Of a DNA stretch of 64,000 nt, positions 7,986 through 15,637 are shown piece by piece; the first letter of the stretch is position 1, and each line of letters starts with the position of its first letter. Source of the stretch: Paenibacillus sp. OK003. Its GTDB lineage: Bacteria > Bacillota > Bacilli > Paenibacillales > Paenibacillaceae. The stretch is from positions 1 through 64,000 of the forward strand of contig NZ_FOBD01000011.1 in NCBI RefSeq assembly GCF_900109515.1, given 5' to 3'. The position numbers and the translations under genes were made by a program. The notes under the pieces were generated by a model, which saw nothing but the letters and a program-made list of their open reading frames with translations, had not been told where the DNA came from and searched no databases.

Positions 7986-9425
7986 TTAGCGGTTCAGTAC
8001 TTCTGTAAGCAGTTGATTGGCTAGTCCCGGATTGGCTTTGCCTTTGCTTTCTTTCATGACTTGACCAACGAGGAAACCAATGGCCTTCTGTTTACCAGCT
8101 TTGTAATCTTCCACGGATTGCGGGTTGTTCGCAACAACCTGCTCCACAATGGCAAGAATGGCACCTGAGTCACTAATCTGGACCAGACCTTTTTCTTCAA
8201 CAATTTGCTGTGGAAGCTTGCCGCTCTCGAGCATTTCCTTAAATACCGTTTTGGCGATTTTACTGTTAATTGTACCTTTTTCAAGCAGTCCAATCATCTC
8301 ACCCAGACCTTGGCCAGTCAGCGGCACCTGAGTCAATTCGAGGTTGCTGGTATTCAAGTAACCAAGCAAATCACCCATAATCCAGTTGGATACGGCTTTG
8401 GCATCCTTGGTGTATTTCAGACTGTCTTCAAAAAGATCAGCGACCGCTTTGGATGAGGTAATAACCTCCGCATCATAATTAGGCAGTCCATAATCAGCGG
8501 TATAACGGGCTTTACGCTCGTCCGGAAGCTCCGGTATGGAAGCTCTGATCCGTTCTTTCCAGGCTGCATCGATATGCAGCTTTACCAAGTCAGGGTCTGG
8601 GAAATAACGATAGTCATGCGCTTGCTCTTTACCGCGCATCGACAGTGTTTTCCCTTGAGCCTCATCCCAGCGACGAGTCTCCTGAACCACTTCGCCGCCG
8701 TCGTCCAAAATTTCCGCTTGGCGGAATTGTTCATATTCCAGACCGCGCTGAACGCCACGGAACGAGTTCATGTTTTTCAGTTCGGCTCTCGTTCCCAGCT
8801 TCTCCTGTCCATGCGGACGCAAACTAATGTTGGCATCACAGCGCAGTGAGCCTTCTTCCATTTTCACGTCGGATACATCACAGTACTGCATGATCGCACG
8901 CAATTTCTCCAGATATGCACGAGCTTCTTCCGGAGAAGAAATCTCCGGTTCGGAGACAATCTCCACCAGCGGAGTACCAACACGGTTGAAATCGACCAAT
9001 GAAGCATAGCCACCGTCAACGTGGGTAAGCTTCCCTGCATCTTCTTCCAGATGAAGACGCGTAATGCCGATTCGCTTCGTTTCACCGTTGACTTCAATAT
9101 CGATCCAGCCGTTCTCACCGATCGGTTGATCGAATTGTGAGATCTGGTAAGCTTTCGGAGAATCGGGATAGAAGTAGTTTTTGCGGTCAAACTTGCTGAC
9201 ATCCGCGATGGTGCAGTTAAGAGCCATGGCTGCTTTCATCGCGTAATCTACAGCTTGGCGATTCAATACAGGCAATACGCCTGGATGTCCGAGACAGACC
9301 GGACAAGTATGTGTATTGGGCGGAGCTCCAAAGGCAGTGGAGCAGCCGCAAAAGATTTTGGAGTTTGTATGCAACTCGACATGGACTTCAAGTCCAACGA
9401 CCGTTTCATATTTAGATGCGGACAT
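7986..9425 (-). CDS. gatB: Asp-tRNA(Asn)/Glu-tRNA(Gln) amidotransferase subunit B
   Basis: 479 residues, normal family length. It has the N-terminal cradle domain beginning YETVVGLEVHVEL, the zinc-associated region CGCS with CPVC, and a C-terminal YqeY-like tail (VGQVMKESKGKANPGLANQLL). GatB binds the misacylated tRNA and phosphorylates its acyl group so that GatA can supply ammonia, making Gln-tRNA(Gln) and, in many species, Asn-tRNA(Asn) in the cytoplasm. It is the last gene of gatCAB, with a GGAGG SD and a 26-nt gap after gatA. Confidence 0.97.
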   Translation of the reverse strand: MSASKYETVVGLEVHVELHTNSKIFCGCSTAFGAPPNTHTCPVCLGHPGVLPVLNRQAVDYAMKAAMALNCTIADVSKFDRKNYFYPDSPKAYQISQFDQPIGENGWIDIEVNGETKRIGITRLHLEEDAGKLTHVDGGYASLVDFNRVGTPLVEIVSEPEISSPEEARAYLEKLRAIMQYCDVSDVKMEEGSLRCDANISLRPHGQEKLGTRAELKNMNSFRGVQRGLEYEQFRQAEILDDGGEVVQETRRWDEAQGKTLSMRGKEQAHDYRYFPDPDLVKLHIDAAWKERIRASIPELPDERKARYTADYGLPNYDAEVITSSKAVADLFEDSLKYTKDAKAVSNWIMGDLLGYLNTSNLELTQVPLTGQGLGEMIGLLEKGTINSKIAKTVFKEMLESGKLPQQIVEEKGLVQISDSGAILAIVEQVVANNPQSVEDYKAGKQKAIGFLVGQVMKESKGKANPGLANQLLTEVLNR

Positions 9426-9451
9426 TTCTATATTCCTCCGTTCCGGGCAGT

Positions 9452-10909
9452 CTACAGCTGCGGACGCTGCTTGTGGAATTCCGTATTTTGTTCAAACGCA
9501 TGCGCTACGCGCAGTACGGTCGTTTCATCAAAAGCTTTACCGATAATCTGCATGCCGACAGGCAGTCCATCCGAGAATCCACATGGGATGCTAACTGCAG
9601 GTACACCAGCCAGGCTGACCGGAATGGTCAGAATATCGTTGAGATACATCGTAAGTGGGTCATCGACTTGGGAACCGAGTTTAAATGCCGTTGTTGGCGC
9701 AGTTGGTCCAATAATGACATCATATTTGGCAAATACGTCGTCAAAATCCTGTTTGATCAACGTACGCACTTTCTGAGCTTTCAAATAATACGCATCGTAG
9801 TAACCCGAGCTGAGCGCATAGGTTCCAAGCATGATGCGTCGTTTCACTTCAGGACCAAAACCTTGACTACGGGATTGGTGGTACAGATCCAGCAAGTTTT
9901 CCGGATTGTCTGCACGAACACCATAACGCACCCCGTCGAAACGAGCCAGGTTCGAAGAAGCCTCCGAGGAAGCGAGCAGATAATAGGTAGCCACCGCATA
10001 TTCGGTATGGGGAAGGGATACTTCTTCCCATGTTGCGCCGAGTCCTTCGAGGACTTTCAGGGCAGACAGGACGGTTTCTTTAACTTGAGGATCAACGCCT
10101 TCACCTATGTATTCCTTCGGAACTGCAATGCGAAGTCCTTTGACATCCCCGGTCAGTCCGCTCAAATAATCCGGGATATCCACTTTCGCGGATGTCGAAT
10201 CTTTGGCGTCATAACCAGCAATGGCTTGCAGCACATAGGCAGAGTCCTCTACATTTTTCGTCAAAGGTCCAATCTGATCCAGGGAAGATGCGAATGCAAC
10301 CAGACCAAAGCGGGAAACGAGTCCGTAGGTCGGTTTCAAGCCAACAACGCCGCAATAGGAAGCAGGCTGTCTGATGGAGCCCCCTGTATCTGATCCCAAT
10401 GTGAAATAAGCTTCACCTGCCGCAACAGCCGCAGCAGATCCACCACTTGAGCCGCCTGGAACACGATCGAGTGCCCATGGGTTACGTACAGGGTAGAAGC
10501 TTGAATTTTCATTGGAGCCGCCCATGGCGAATTCGTCCATGTTCAGCTTTCCGATCGTCACGGTATCCGCCGCTTTCAGCTTCTCGACAACGGTTGCATC
10601 ATACACCGGGTCGAAGTTGCGTAAAAACTGGCTGCCGCATGTTGTGCGCAGTCCGTTCGTAACGATGTTGTCCTTAATGCCGACAGGCAGACCGAAAAGC
10701 AAACCTTTCTCCTCGCCGCTGACGAGTCGATCATCCAGTTGACGTGCACGAGCACGTGCCTGCTCCTCATCCAGTGCCAGAAAAGCCTTAACCTTTTCAT
10801 CCCGTTCACCAATGTTCTGATATGCCTGATTCACCAGATCGCTGACCGACAGCTCCTTGGCGTGCAGCTTGTTATGTATCTCCGGCAACGATTGTTCAAA
10901 TAAACTCAC
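9452..10909 (-). CDS. gatA: Asp-tRNA(Asn)/Glu-tRNA(Gln) amidotransferase subunit A
   Basis: 485 residues. The amidase-signature catalytic triad is visible: Lys in GIKDNIVTNG, cis-Ser in PGGSSGGSAAAVAAG and nucleophile Ser in GSDTGGSIRQPAS. GatA hydrolyses glutamine and passes ammonia to GatB. The start is GTG with AGGAGG 9 nt upstream, 27 nt after gatC. A long antisense frame over this gene is a codon-bias shadow. Confidence 0.97.
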   Translation of the reverse strand: MSLFEQSLPEIHNKLHAKELSVSDLVNQAYQNIGERDEKVKAFLALDEEQARARARQLDDRLVSGEEKGLLFGLPVGIKDNIVTNGLRTTCGSQFLRNFDPVYDATVVEKLKAADTVTIGKLNMDEFAMGGSNENSSFYPVRNPWALDRVPGGSSGGSAAAVAAGEAYFTLGSDTGGSIRQPASYCGVVGLKPTYGLVSRFGLVAFASSLDQIGPLTKNVEDSAYVLQAIAGYDAKDSTSAKVDIPDYLSGLTGDVKGLRIAVPKEYIGEGVDPQVKETVLSALKVLEGLGATWEEVSLPHTEYAVATYYLLASSEASSNLARFDGVRYGVRADNPENLLDLYHQSRSQGFGPEVKRRIMLGTYALSSGYYDAYYLKAQKVRTLIKQDFDDVFAKYDVIIGPTAPTTAFKLGSQVDDPLTMYLNDILTIPVSLAGVPAVSIPCGFSDGLPVGMQIIGKAFDETTVLRVAHAFEQNTEFHKQRPQL

Positions 10910-10936
10910 GTAATTCGTCCTCCTTCCGGTTATCCG

Positions 10937-11224
10937 TTATTCCATTACAGCAGGCACTTTGAATTGCCCGTCTTCTTCTTCTGGTGCATTACGCATGACC
11001 TGTTCAATCGACAGACTTTCTTTCGTCTCATCTTCACGCATCACATTGCTGACGTGCAGCACGTGAGTGGTCGGCTCAATGTTCTCTGTATCCAGTTCAT
11101 TCAGCTTCTCAGCATATTTTAAAATCGCGTTCAGCTGCCCTGTCAGGGTCTGCTCTTCTTCCGCAGTCAAATTAAGCCGGGCCAGCTTGGCCACATGCTG
11201 AACGTCATTATTCGAAATACTCAT
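10937..11224 (-). CDS. gatC: Asp-tRNA(Asn)/Glu-tRNA(Gln) amidotransferase subunit C
   Basis: 95 residues, the typical GatC size. The family start VQHVAKLARLNLTAEEE and the later region PTTHVLHVSNVMREDE are present. GatC wraps around GatA and stabilises the GatAB complex. It is the first gene of the operon, with AAGGAGG as SD and a strong promoter about 95 nt upstream. Confidence 0.96.
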   Translation of the reverse strand: MSISNNDVQHVAKLARLNLTAEEEQTLTGQLNAILKYAEKLNELDTENIEPTTHVLHVSNVMREDETKESLSIEQVMRNAPEEEDGQFKVPAVME

Positions 11225-11316
11225 TTCCGGATGCCTCCTTCATTCGTTCTAATTCCTGAAACCGCCGAAAACGAATCGTTCGTTTAACGGGCTAAAGTCC
11301 CAAGATAACTTTTTTC

Positions 11317-11345
11317 ATTATAGGTGAGATAGTTCGACAATTCAA
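11317..11345 (-). promoter_or_regulatory. gatCAB promoter
   Basis: On the minus strand TTGAAT (11340-11345), 17-nt spacer, TATAAT (11317-11322). No T-box or other leader structure was recognised between it and gatC. The rest of the 11225-11529 gap shows only the terminator of the next gene. Confidence 0.7.
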
Positions 11346-11495
11346 TGCAAATGACCCGAGTTACCGAATATGCAAAATAACCCCACAACAGCAGAGTCGT
11401 CCTTTAATGCATATTTCAAAACTTAATGAGCTGAATATTCACACGCATAACCAGGATAATGAGGAGTCTCAACGTTCATATGTTCCAATCTAATC

Positions 11496-11525
11496 AAAAA
11501 AGAGCCGGCATCAGCCGACTCTTAG
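11496..11525 (-). terminator. Intrinsic terminator
   Basis: AAGAGTCGGC / GCCGGCTCTT stem with TGAT loop and six T on the minus strand, right after the stop of the 127-residue gene. Confidence 0.85.
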
Positions 11526-11529
11526 AATT

Positions 11530-11913
11530 CTAAATCCATGCGCGCAGGTTAACCTGCTTTATAAAATCCGCCTGTGACATAACATCGTTCGCGGTTTCCT
11601 CTTCCTCTTCCACAGCTTGAAAATCTCCGTTCATCAAATGATGAAACAGTTTCTCATTGTGTGTCGCAAGGGCGTAATCTATCAACGCTTCTCGCTCGAC
11701 CCGCTCAGCTTCCTGCTTCAGCAGAACCTCTTCTAGATCGACGTCGCCGGATGGAACAAAAAAGTTCCGATTCACCTGCGGCACTCGAAGCACGTAATCG
11801 AACGCATTGTCCGGATTCCGGTCATAAGCGATGATGAAACCATATTCCCCCACAGGAAGATTCTGCTCAAACGCATCCGCGACGATGACAACCTTCTCTC
11901 CTAATCGCAGCAT
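11530..11913 (-). CDS. Conserved hypothetical protein with SH3-like N-terminus
   Basis: 127 residues, soluble and acidic. The first 60 residues (LGEKVVIVADAFEQNLPVG, then DYVLRVPQVNRNFFVPSGDV) read like a small beta-barrel found in proteins that follow GEKV...VGEYGFI patterns. The rest is a charged helix with the run EEEEE. I do not recognise a named family. SD is AGGAGG at 8-9 nt and a clean terminator follows, so it is a real monocistronic gene. Confidence 0.7.
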   Translation of the reverse strand: MLRLGEKVVIVADAFEQNLPVGEYGFIIAYDRNPDNAFDYVLRVPQVNRNFFVPSGDVDLEEVLLKQEAERVEREALIDYALATHNEKLFHHLMNGDFQAVEEEEETANDVMSQADFIKQVNLRAWI

Positions 11914-12056
11914 CGTCTAACCTCCTGGTAGTCTATCTTTTTATTATTTGTATAGTCTACTAGAAAAGAATAGCGATGTCTACGATTACTAGAATTAAAC
12001 AAAACATTTGTGCAAAATCTTTTTTCCAAACCATAACTCTATCATTTGTCCGATGT

Positions 12057-12230
12057 TTACTTAGAAGGTCTGCGATCTGCTCGCACCACAATGAACCAAT
12101 ATATGATCAAAGGCGTTGGGAATCCCGTGATGCCCCACAATCCCCATAACCAAGGGAAACGGCCACGCCTGCGTGCATCCTGAAAGATCCACGTTCCCTG
12201 TATTAGCAAAAGAACGACAATCAGAATAAG
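12057..12230 (-). pseudogene. Truncated yxlD-like fragment of a sigma-Y operon
   Basis: The minus frame reads LILIVVLLLIQGTWIFQDAR then RRGRFPWLWGLWGI and a second hydrophobic stretch ending RADRRPSK and a stop. It is interrupted upstream by an in-frame TAG at 12231-12233 and has no start codon or SD. One membrane helix, an ARRRG linker and a second helix resemble my memory of the small membrane proteins (YxlD/YxlE) that follow sigY in Bacillus. It lies in a different frame from the sigma fragment upstream. The best reading is a 3' remnant left by an internal deletion. The identification is from memory and unverified. Confidence 0.5.
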
Positions 12231-12267
12231 CTATACGAGTGGAAGCTCATTTAAAGAATCATGCAGA

Positions 12268-12495
12268 TCAGCATCCATGACGAAAAGGCAGACGAGCCAT
12301 CGTATCTATGAATATTTTCCATACATTAAACATGGTATCCTGCACCGTCTCCTCGGCAACGTTGGGGTCCATCGTTACTTTGACAAGATACTTATACACA
12401 AAGGCGTAGTGACGCTGCAGCAGTTCTGCCAGTGCACTGTCATCCCCCTGTATCGCTCTCTGTACCTCTTCCAGTTCGGCTGCCTCCATCTGCAT
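12268..12495 (-). pseudogene. Truncated ECF sigma factor (sigma-Y-like), region 2 only
   Basis: 75 residues starting MQMEAAELEEVQRAIQGDD, with SD GGAGAG 9 nt upstream. The text LLQRHYAFVYKYLVKVTMDP and VAEETVQDTMFNVWK is sigma region 2 and closely resembles B. subtilis SigY. The protein ends about 20 residues later, with no region 4, so it cannot be a normal sigma factor of about 170-180 residues. It is followed by a yxlD-like fragment, consistent with deletion of the sigY 3' part, yxlC and the start of yxlD. A conserved autoregulatory-type promoter remains upstream. Confidence 0.7.
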
Positions 12496-12525
12496 TATCA
12501 CCTGCTCTCCGCTCAGTCTTATGTT

Positions 12526-12553
12526 ATTACGACAGGCTCTGCAGAAACGTTCA
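12526..12553 (-). promoter_or_regulatory. ECF-type (sigma-Y-like) promoter of the truncated sigma gene
   Basis: On the minus strand TGAACG (12548-12553), 16-nt spacer, CGTAAT (12526-12531). TGAAC with CGT is the pattern of ECF sigma promoters, and TGAACG is what I recall for the B. subtilis sigma-Y autoregulated promoter. It ends about 30 nt upstream of the ATG. Confidence 0.5.
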
Positions 12554-12591
12554 ATTCAATCCGAAAAAATAGCCGACAATTTCCCGGGCAA

Positions 12592-12843
12592 TCAGACTTC
12601 ATTTCGGTAATCTTGCAGTTTGTCGAACCACGGTTGGTTGCGGGCTCCGTCGCTTAATAAACGACTTCTCCATATATTTTGCTGTTGATCCTTGATTGGA
12701 TTCATCTCATTATTCATGTGCTTATGTAGTTGAGGATGCTGGGTAATTGCTTCTATTCTGCCACTTTCCATTGCTCGACGGTTTTCTTCAATGATCAGAT
12801 GCTCGGCACGTTGTCCTAACTGAATCACTCGCTTTTTCTCCAC
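12592..12843 (-). CDS. Small hypothetical protein
   Basis: The frame is open from 12951, but the only start with an SD-like GAGG is a GTG at 12843, giving about 83 residues (VEKKRVIQLGQRAEHLIIEE, then a region rich in Gln, His and Asn, ending KLQDYRNEV). It is hydrophilic, with no membrane segment or motif I recognise. A good promoter lies just upstream at 12862-12891, leaving a very short untranslated leader. It could also be a degraded gene, since the neighbouring sigma locus is decayed. Confidence 0.35.
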   Translation of the reverse strand: MEKKRVIQLGQRAEHLIIEENRRAMESGRIEAITQHPQLHKHMNNEMNPIKDQQQNIWRSRLLSDGARNQPWFDKLQDYRNEV

Positions 12844-12861
12844 TGCTAATTCCTCGCTCTC

Positions 12862-12891
12862 ATTAGACGATCTTCTGTAGATCCTTGTCAA
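12862..12891 (-). promoter_or_regulatory. Sigma-A promoter
   Basis: On the minus strand TTGACA (12886-12891), 18-nt spacer, TCTAAT (12862-12867), upstream of the small hypothetical gene. Confidence 0.5.
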
Positions 12892-12948
12892 CGATCTGTT
12901 GTATGTAGGTTTAAACAGATGTAACTTTAATAAAAAAGTGGCTGAAAA

Positions 12949-12990
12949 CAAAAAAAGAACGCAAACCGGGTATAGACCACAGTCTGCGTG
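12949..12990 (-). terminator. Terminator of the dedA operon (probable)
   Basis: On the minus strand ACGCAGAC pairs with GTTTGCGT across a loop of about 15 nt, followed by TTCTTTTTTT. It lies about 130 nt after the metallo-hydrolase stop; nothing else was seen in between. Confidence 0.6.
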
Positions 12991-13117
12991 CTTCGCAAGT
13001 TAGGGTGTTTCTTTGTACTGCTTCAGTTAGATGGTGCGTTAACGCTTGTAACAACTAATTGCTATTCTAATGAAAAAGTTGTCACTTGTCCAGACTTTCT
13101 TCACATAAATTGTCGGA

Positions 13118-13750
13118 TCATCTTGCAGACACGTAAGGATTGTTTTTCTTCTCATAACCGATTGTCGTTTTGGGACCATGACCTGGATACACTTTAACCT
13201 CATCCGCGAAGGTGTATAACTTGTTCTGGATTGAATCAATCAGATCCCTTTCACGGCCTCCGGTCAGATCGGTTCTGCCTACACCCATGCGGAACAGAAC
13301 ATCACCTGCAAACAGATCCTCGCCACACAGCAGACTTACACTGCCTGGGGAGTGTCCCGGTGTATGGTACACTTTGAACGTATGACCAATAAAGTTCAGA
13401 GTCTGCCCTTCGTCCATGGCATATTCAGCTGGATCTGTTGAAAGCGGCGGTGTAGCCTGCGGCCAGTTCAAAGAACCATTCAATTTCGGCGTCGTGAGCC
13501 AATCACTCTCCAAGTCATGCAAATAAACAGGACAGCCTTTCAATTTGCGAATTTCATCCACGCCGCCCATATGATCAAAATGCGCGTGAGTGAGCAGGAT
13601 CGCTTCGATCTCCAGGTCCTGAATGGCTTTGAGTAATGGGCCCGGATTCATTCCCGGGTCAATGATTACGGCTTTACTTGGATCATCACCCTGCAACAGA
13701 TACGCATTGGTCTGGAGCGGTCCCAAAGAAAATGTACGAATGTTAAGCAT
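13118..13750 (-). CDS. MBL-fold metallo-hydrolase (glyoxalase II-like)
   Basis: 210 residues. It has the metallo-beta-lactamase motif THAHFDH (about 54-60), a second His in HTPGHSPGS, the bridging Asp in FAGDVLF and the final His in YPGHGP, so two metals can be bound. It resembles the YqgX group of Bacillus, cytosolic thioester hydrolases related to glyoxalase II, though substrate is uncertain. It is the last gene of the dedA, thioredoxin-like, mbl operon, 6 nt after the previous gene. Confidence 0.88.
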   Translation of the reverse strand: MLNIRTFSLGPLQTNAYLLQGDDPSKAVIIDPGMNPGPLLKAIQDLEIEAILLTHAHFDHMGGVDEIRKLKGCPVYLHDLESDWLTTPKLNGSLNWPQATPPLSTDPAEYAMDEGQTLNFIGHTFKVYHTPGHSPGSVSLLCGEDLFAGDVLFRMGVGRTDLTGGRERDLIDSIQNKLYTFADEVKVYPGHGPKTTIGYEKKNNPYVSAR

Positions 13751-13756
13751 ATCGGC

Positions 13757-14326
13757 TCAGTAACCCGAAATCAGTTCACGCAACTCACGAATAATCGCTG
13801 CATTTGACTCCGTTCCTTCCCCATAACGTTTACCAATCTCTTGACGTGCTACAGCCAAATTATCCTGATAATCTGCTGCTTCACGGTCCGGGTTGAGACG
13901 TTTGAATTCAACCATAACTTCCTGCACATGTTGCGGACGCGGTCCCCATTGGCCCAGTACATGTCCGCCTGTATCTGCAAAAATAACGACAGGGACAGAG
14001 CGTCCGCCCATCGTAAGGAACTCATCCATCACTTCAGGGTGATTTTCCAAGATAAGAACTTCTGTCGGAATGCCGGAGATTTCCAGCGCCTGGAACACGA
14101 CCGGAACATTGCGTACCACGTCGCCACACCAGTCAGCAGCCAAAATTAACACACGCAAATCATCGCGGTGATTCAGGCTTTCGAAAAATTCACGATCATC
14201 CTCGCTTGGCCATACAAAGCTGTCATAGTTTGCCTGAAACTCACTTTGGTTCTTCGTCATGCTCTCAATGAATTCTTTCGGTGGCAGACCTTTGCCGAAT
14301 TTGTGAGACAAGTTTGGTTTCCCCAT
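13757..14326 (-). CDS. Thioredoxin-family protein with single-Cys WCGD motif
   Basis: 189 residues. The thioredoxin fold is indicated by VLILAADWCGDVVRNVPVV and the cis-proline loop GGRSVPVVIFAD. The second Cys of the CxxC is missing (WCGD followed by VVRN), which is common in this Firmicute branch, so a dithiol reductase mechanism is unlikely. It sits between dedA (2-nt gap) and the metallo-hydrolase (6-nt gap). The role is unknown. Confidence 0.8.
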   Translation of the reverse strand: MGKPNLSHKFGKGLPPKEFIESMTKNQSEFQANYDSFVWPSEDDREFFESLNHRDDLRVLILAADWCGDVVRNVPVVFQALEISGIPTEVLILENHPEVMDEFLTMGGRSVPVVIFADTGGHVLGQWGPRPQHVQEVMVEFKRLNPDREAADYQDNLAVARQEIGKRYGEGTESNAAIIRELRELISGY

Positions 14327-14328
14327 AA

Positions 14329-14943
14329 CTAGACACTTCCCTTCTTTTTACGAGCATTCATCCATTTAATAAGTACATAAACAATCATAAGTGCGAGAGC
14401 AACGAGCAGAATCGGCATAATATAAGGTGCCGCTTTCTCGTTGATATGTTGCCATTGATCTCCAAGTATCATCCCTAAATATATAAACAATGCAGACCAA
14501 GGTATAACAGCGAGGGTTGTCAGCAAAATAAATCGACCCGTATGCATTTTGGATATACCGGCAGGAATCGATATGGCATGTCTTACGACCGGAACAAAAC
14601 GCGCCGTGAAAATAACACCTGTCCCATACTTGCGGAACCACTCTTCGGAATGGTCGATGTGCTTTTTCTGGATCAGTATGTATTTTCCGTAGCGTTCAAG
14701 TACAGGTCTTCCGCCATAACGGCCAATCCAGTAAATAAATAGCTGGGCTATGACACCGCCCACGGTACCAAAAATCAATGCACCGAAAAAATTAATATGG
14801 CCTTGTGAAACGAGAAAACCTCCATATGCCAGTACAATTTCACTCGGAATAACTTCAAGCATCAGTCCAAGCATAATTCCAAAGTATCCAAGACTCTGGA
14901 TCCAATCGAATAATTGATTGACAATGTTATGAATAACGTCCAT
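14329..14943 (-). CDS. DedA/SNARE-associated family membrane protein
   Basis: 204 residues. DedA features are present: EVIPSEIVLAYGGFL with membrane-embedded acidic residues, GRYGGRPVLERYGKYI, and the FTARFVPVVRHAISIPAGIS re-entrant motif with two Arg. There are about five hydrophobic segments. Family members act as undecaprenyl-phosphate or phospholipid flippases (UptA, PetA types) or in membrane homeostasis; which one cannot be told here. It is the first gene of a three-gene operon, with GAGGG as SD. Confidence 0.9.
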   Translation of the reverse strand: MDVIHNIVNQLFDWIQSLGYFGIMLGLMLEVIPSEIVLAYGGFLVSQGHINFFGALIFGTVGGVIAQLFIYWIGRYGGRPVLERYGKYILIQKKHIDHSEEWFRKYGTGVIFTARFVPVVRHAISIPAGISKMHTGRFILLTTLAVIPWSALFIYLGMILGDQWQHINEKAAPYIMPILLVALALMIVYVLIKWMNARKKKGSV

Positions 14944-15103
14944 CTCGACCCTCTTTCTTCATCCTGATTGGCAGTGCCCTTCCGCACCATGGATGTTCGT
15001 CCCTATTTTATCACAGGCCTCTAGCTGTTGCTACTTCACCCGTTTGGGATAGTGTCCCGCTGGCAGCCGTTTGCATATGGTATCGGGAGAGGAGCGTGAG
15101 AAG

Positions 15104-15451
15104 ATGTCATTCAAATCAGCACCCGGCACTCCCCCGGTCAAACATAACACCCCAGGCCAGAAACTGCCTTCTGCCCGTGGGATTCGAAGAGCATGCAGCA
15201 AAGAGCTGTATCGAACAGCCAAAAAGCTAAAGGTATATATCTCCCCCGAGCTGATGAAGCAGGCGGAAGAATTGTATTATGGGAAGGTCATCACCAATCT
15301 GCTGTGGATCGGAGAAAATCGGGATAATCGCAAAAAATTATGCGAATGGTGGAACGCGGATGTCAGCTTAGAGATTGCGGCTCTATGGGGTGTAGAGGTA
15401 GAACCGCTGCAAGCTGCCTTTAAGAATGCGTTTGGCGGATATCGCTTGTAG
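15104..15451 (+). CDS. Conserved hypothetical protein
   Basis: 115 residues, starting MSFKSAPGTPPVKHNTPGQ after a GAGGAG SD at 9 nt. An earlier ATG in the frame (15071) lacks an SD. The N-terminal third is Pro/Lys-rich and likely disordered. The rest, including LKVYISPELMKQAEELYYG and LCEWWNADVSLEIAALWGV, looks like a compact helical domain. I recognise no family. It lies alone between the divergent dedA operon and the convergent polymerase gene. Confidence 0.65.
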   Translation: MSFKSAPGTPPVKHNTPGQKLPSARGIRRACSKELYRTAKKLKVYISPELMKQAEELYYGKVITNLLWIGENRDNRKKLCEWWNADVSLEIAALWGVEVEPLQAAFKNAFGGYRL

Positions 15452-15637
15452 GTTGGGAGGAATGAACAGGTAGACGAACAGCTTATGGTGCAGCATATTG
15501 CTTGATTTTGAATTGAACATGAAATTAAAGCGTAAGACAATACTTTCGTTGGATTCATGCGAGATCGTTCACGCCGTTAAATGTTGAATCATTGTTTTGG
15601 ATTTCGTTCACCATCGGCGTTGCGTGAGGTCAGATAG

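Noticed and set aside
9416..10393. Plus-strand frame of 325 codons across gatB and gatA
   Set aside because: It is antisense to the gatCAB operon, shows no recognisable domain and follows from codon bias of the real genes.
13757..14326. Missing second Cys in the thioredoxin-like protein as a damaging mutation
   Set aside because: WCGD with a single Cys is common in this Firmicute family and the gene is otherwise full length.
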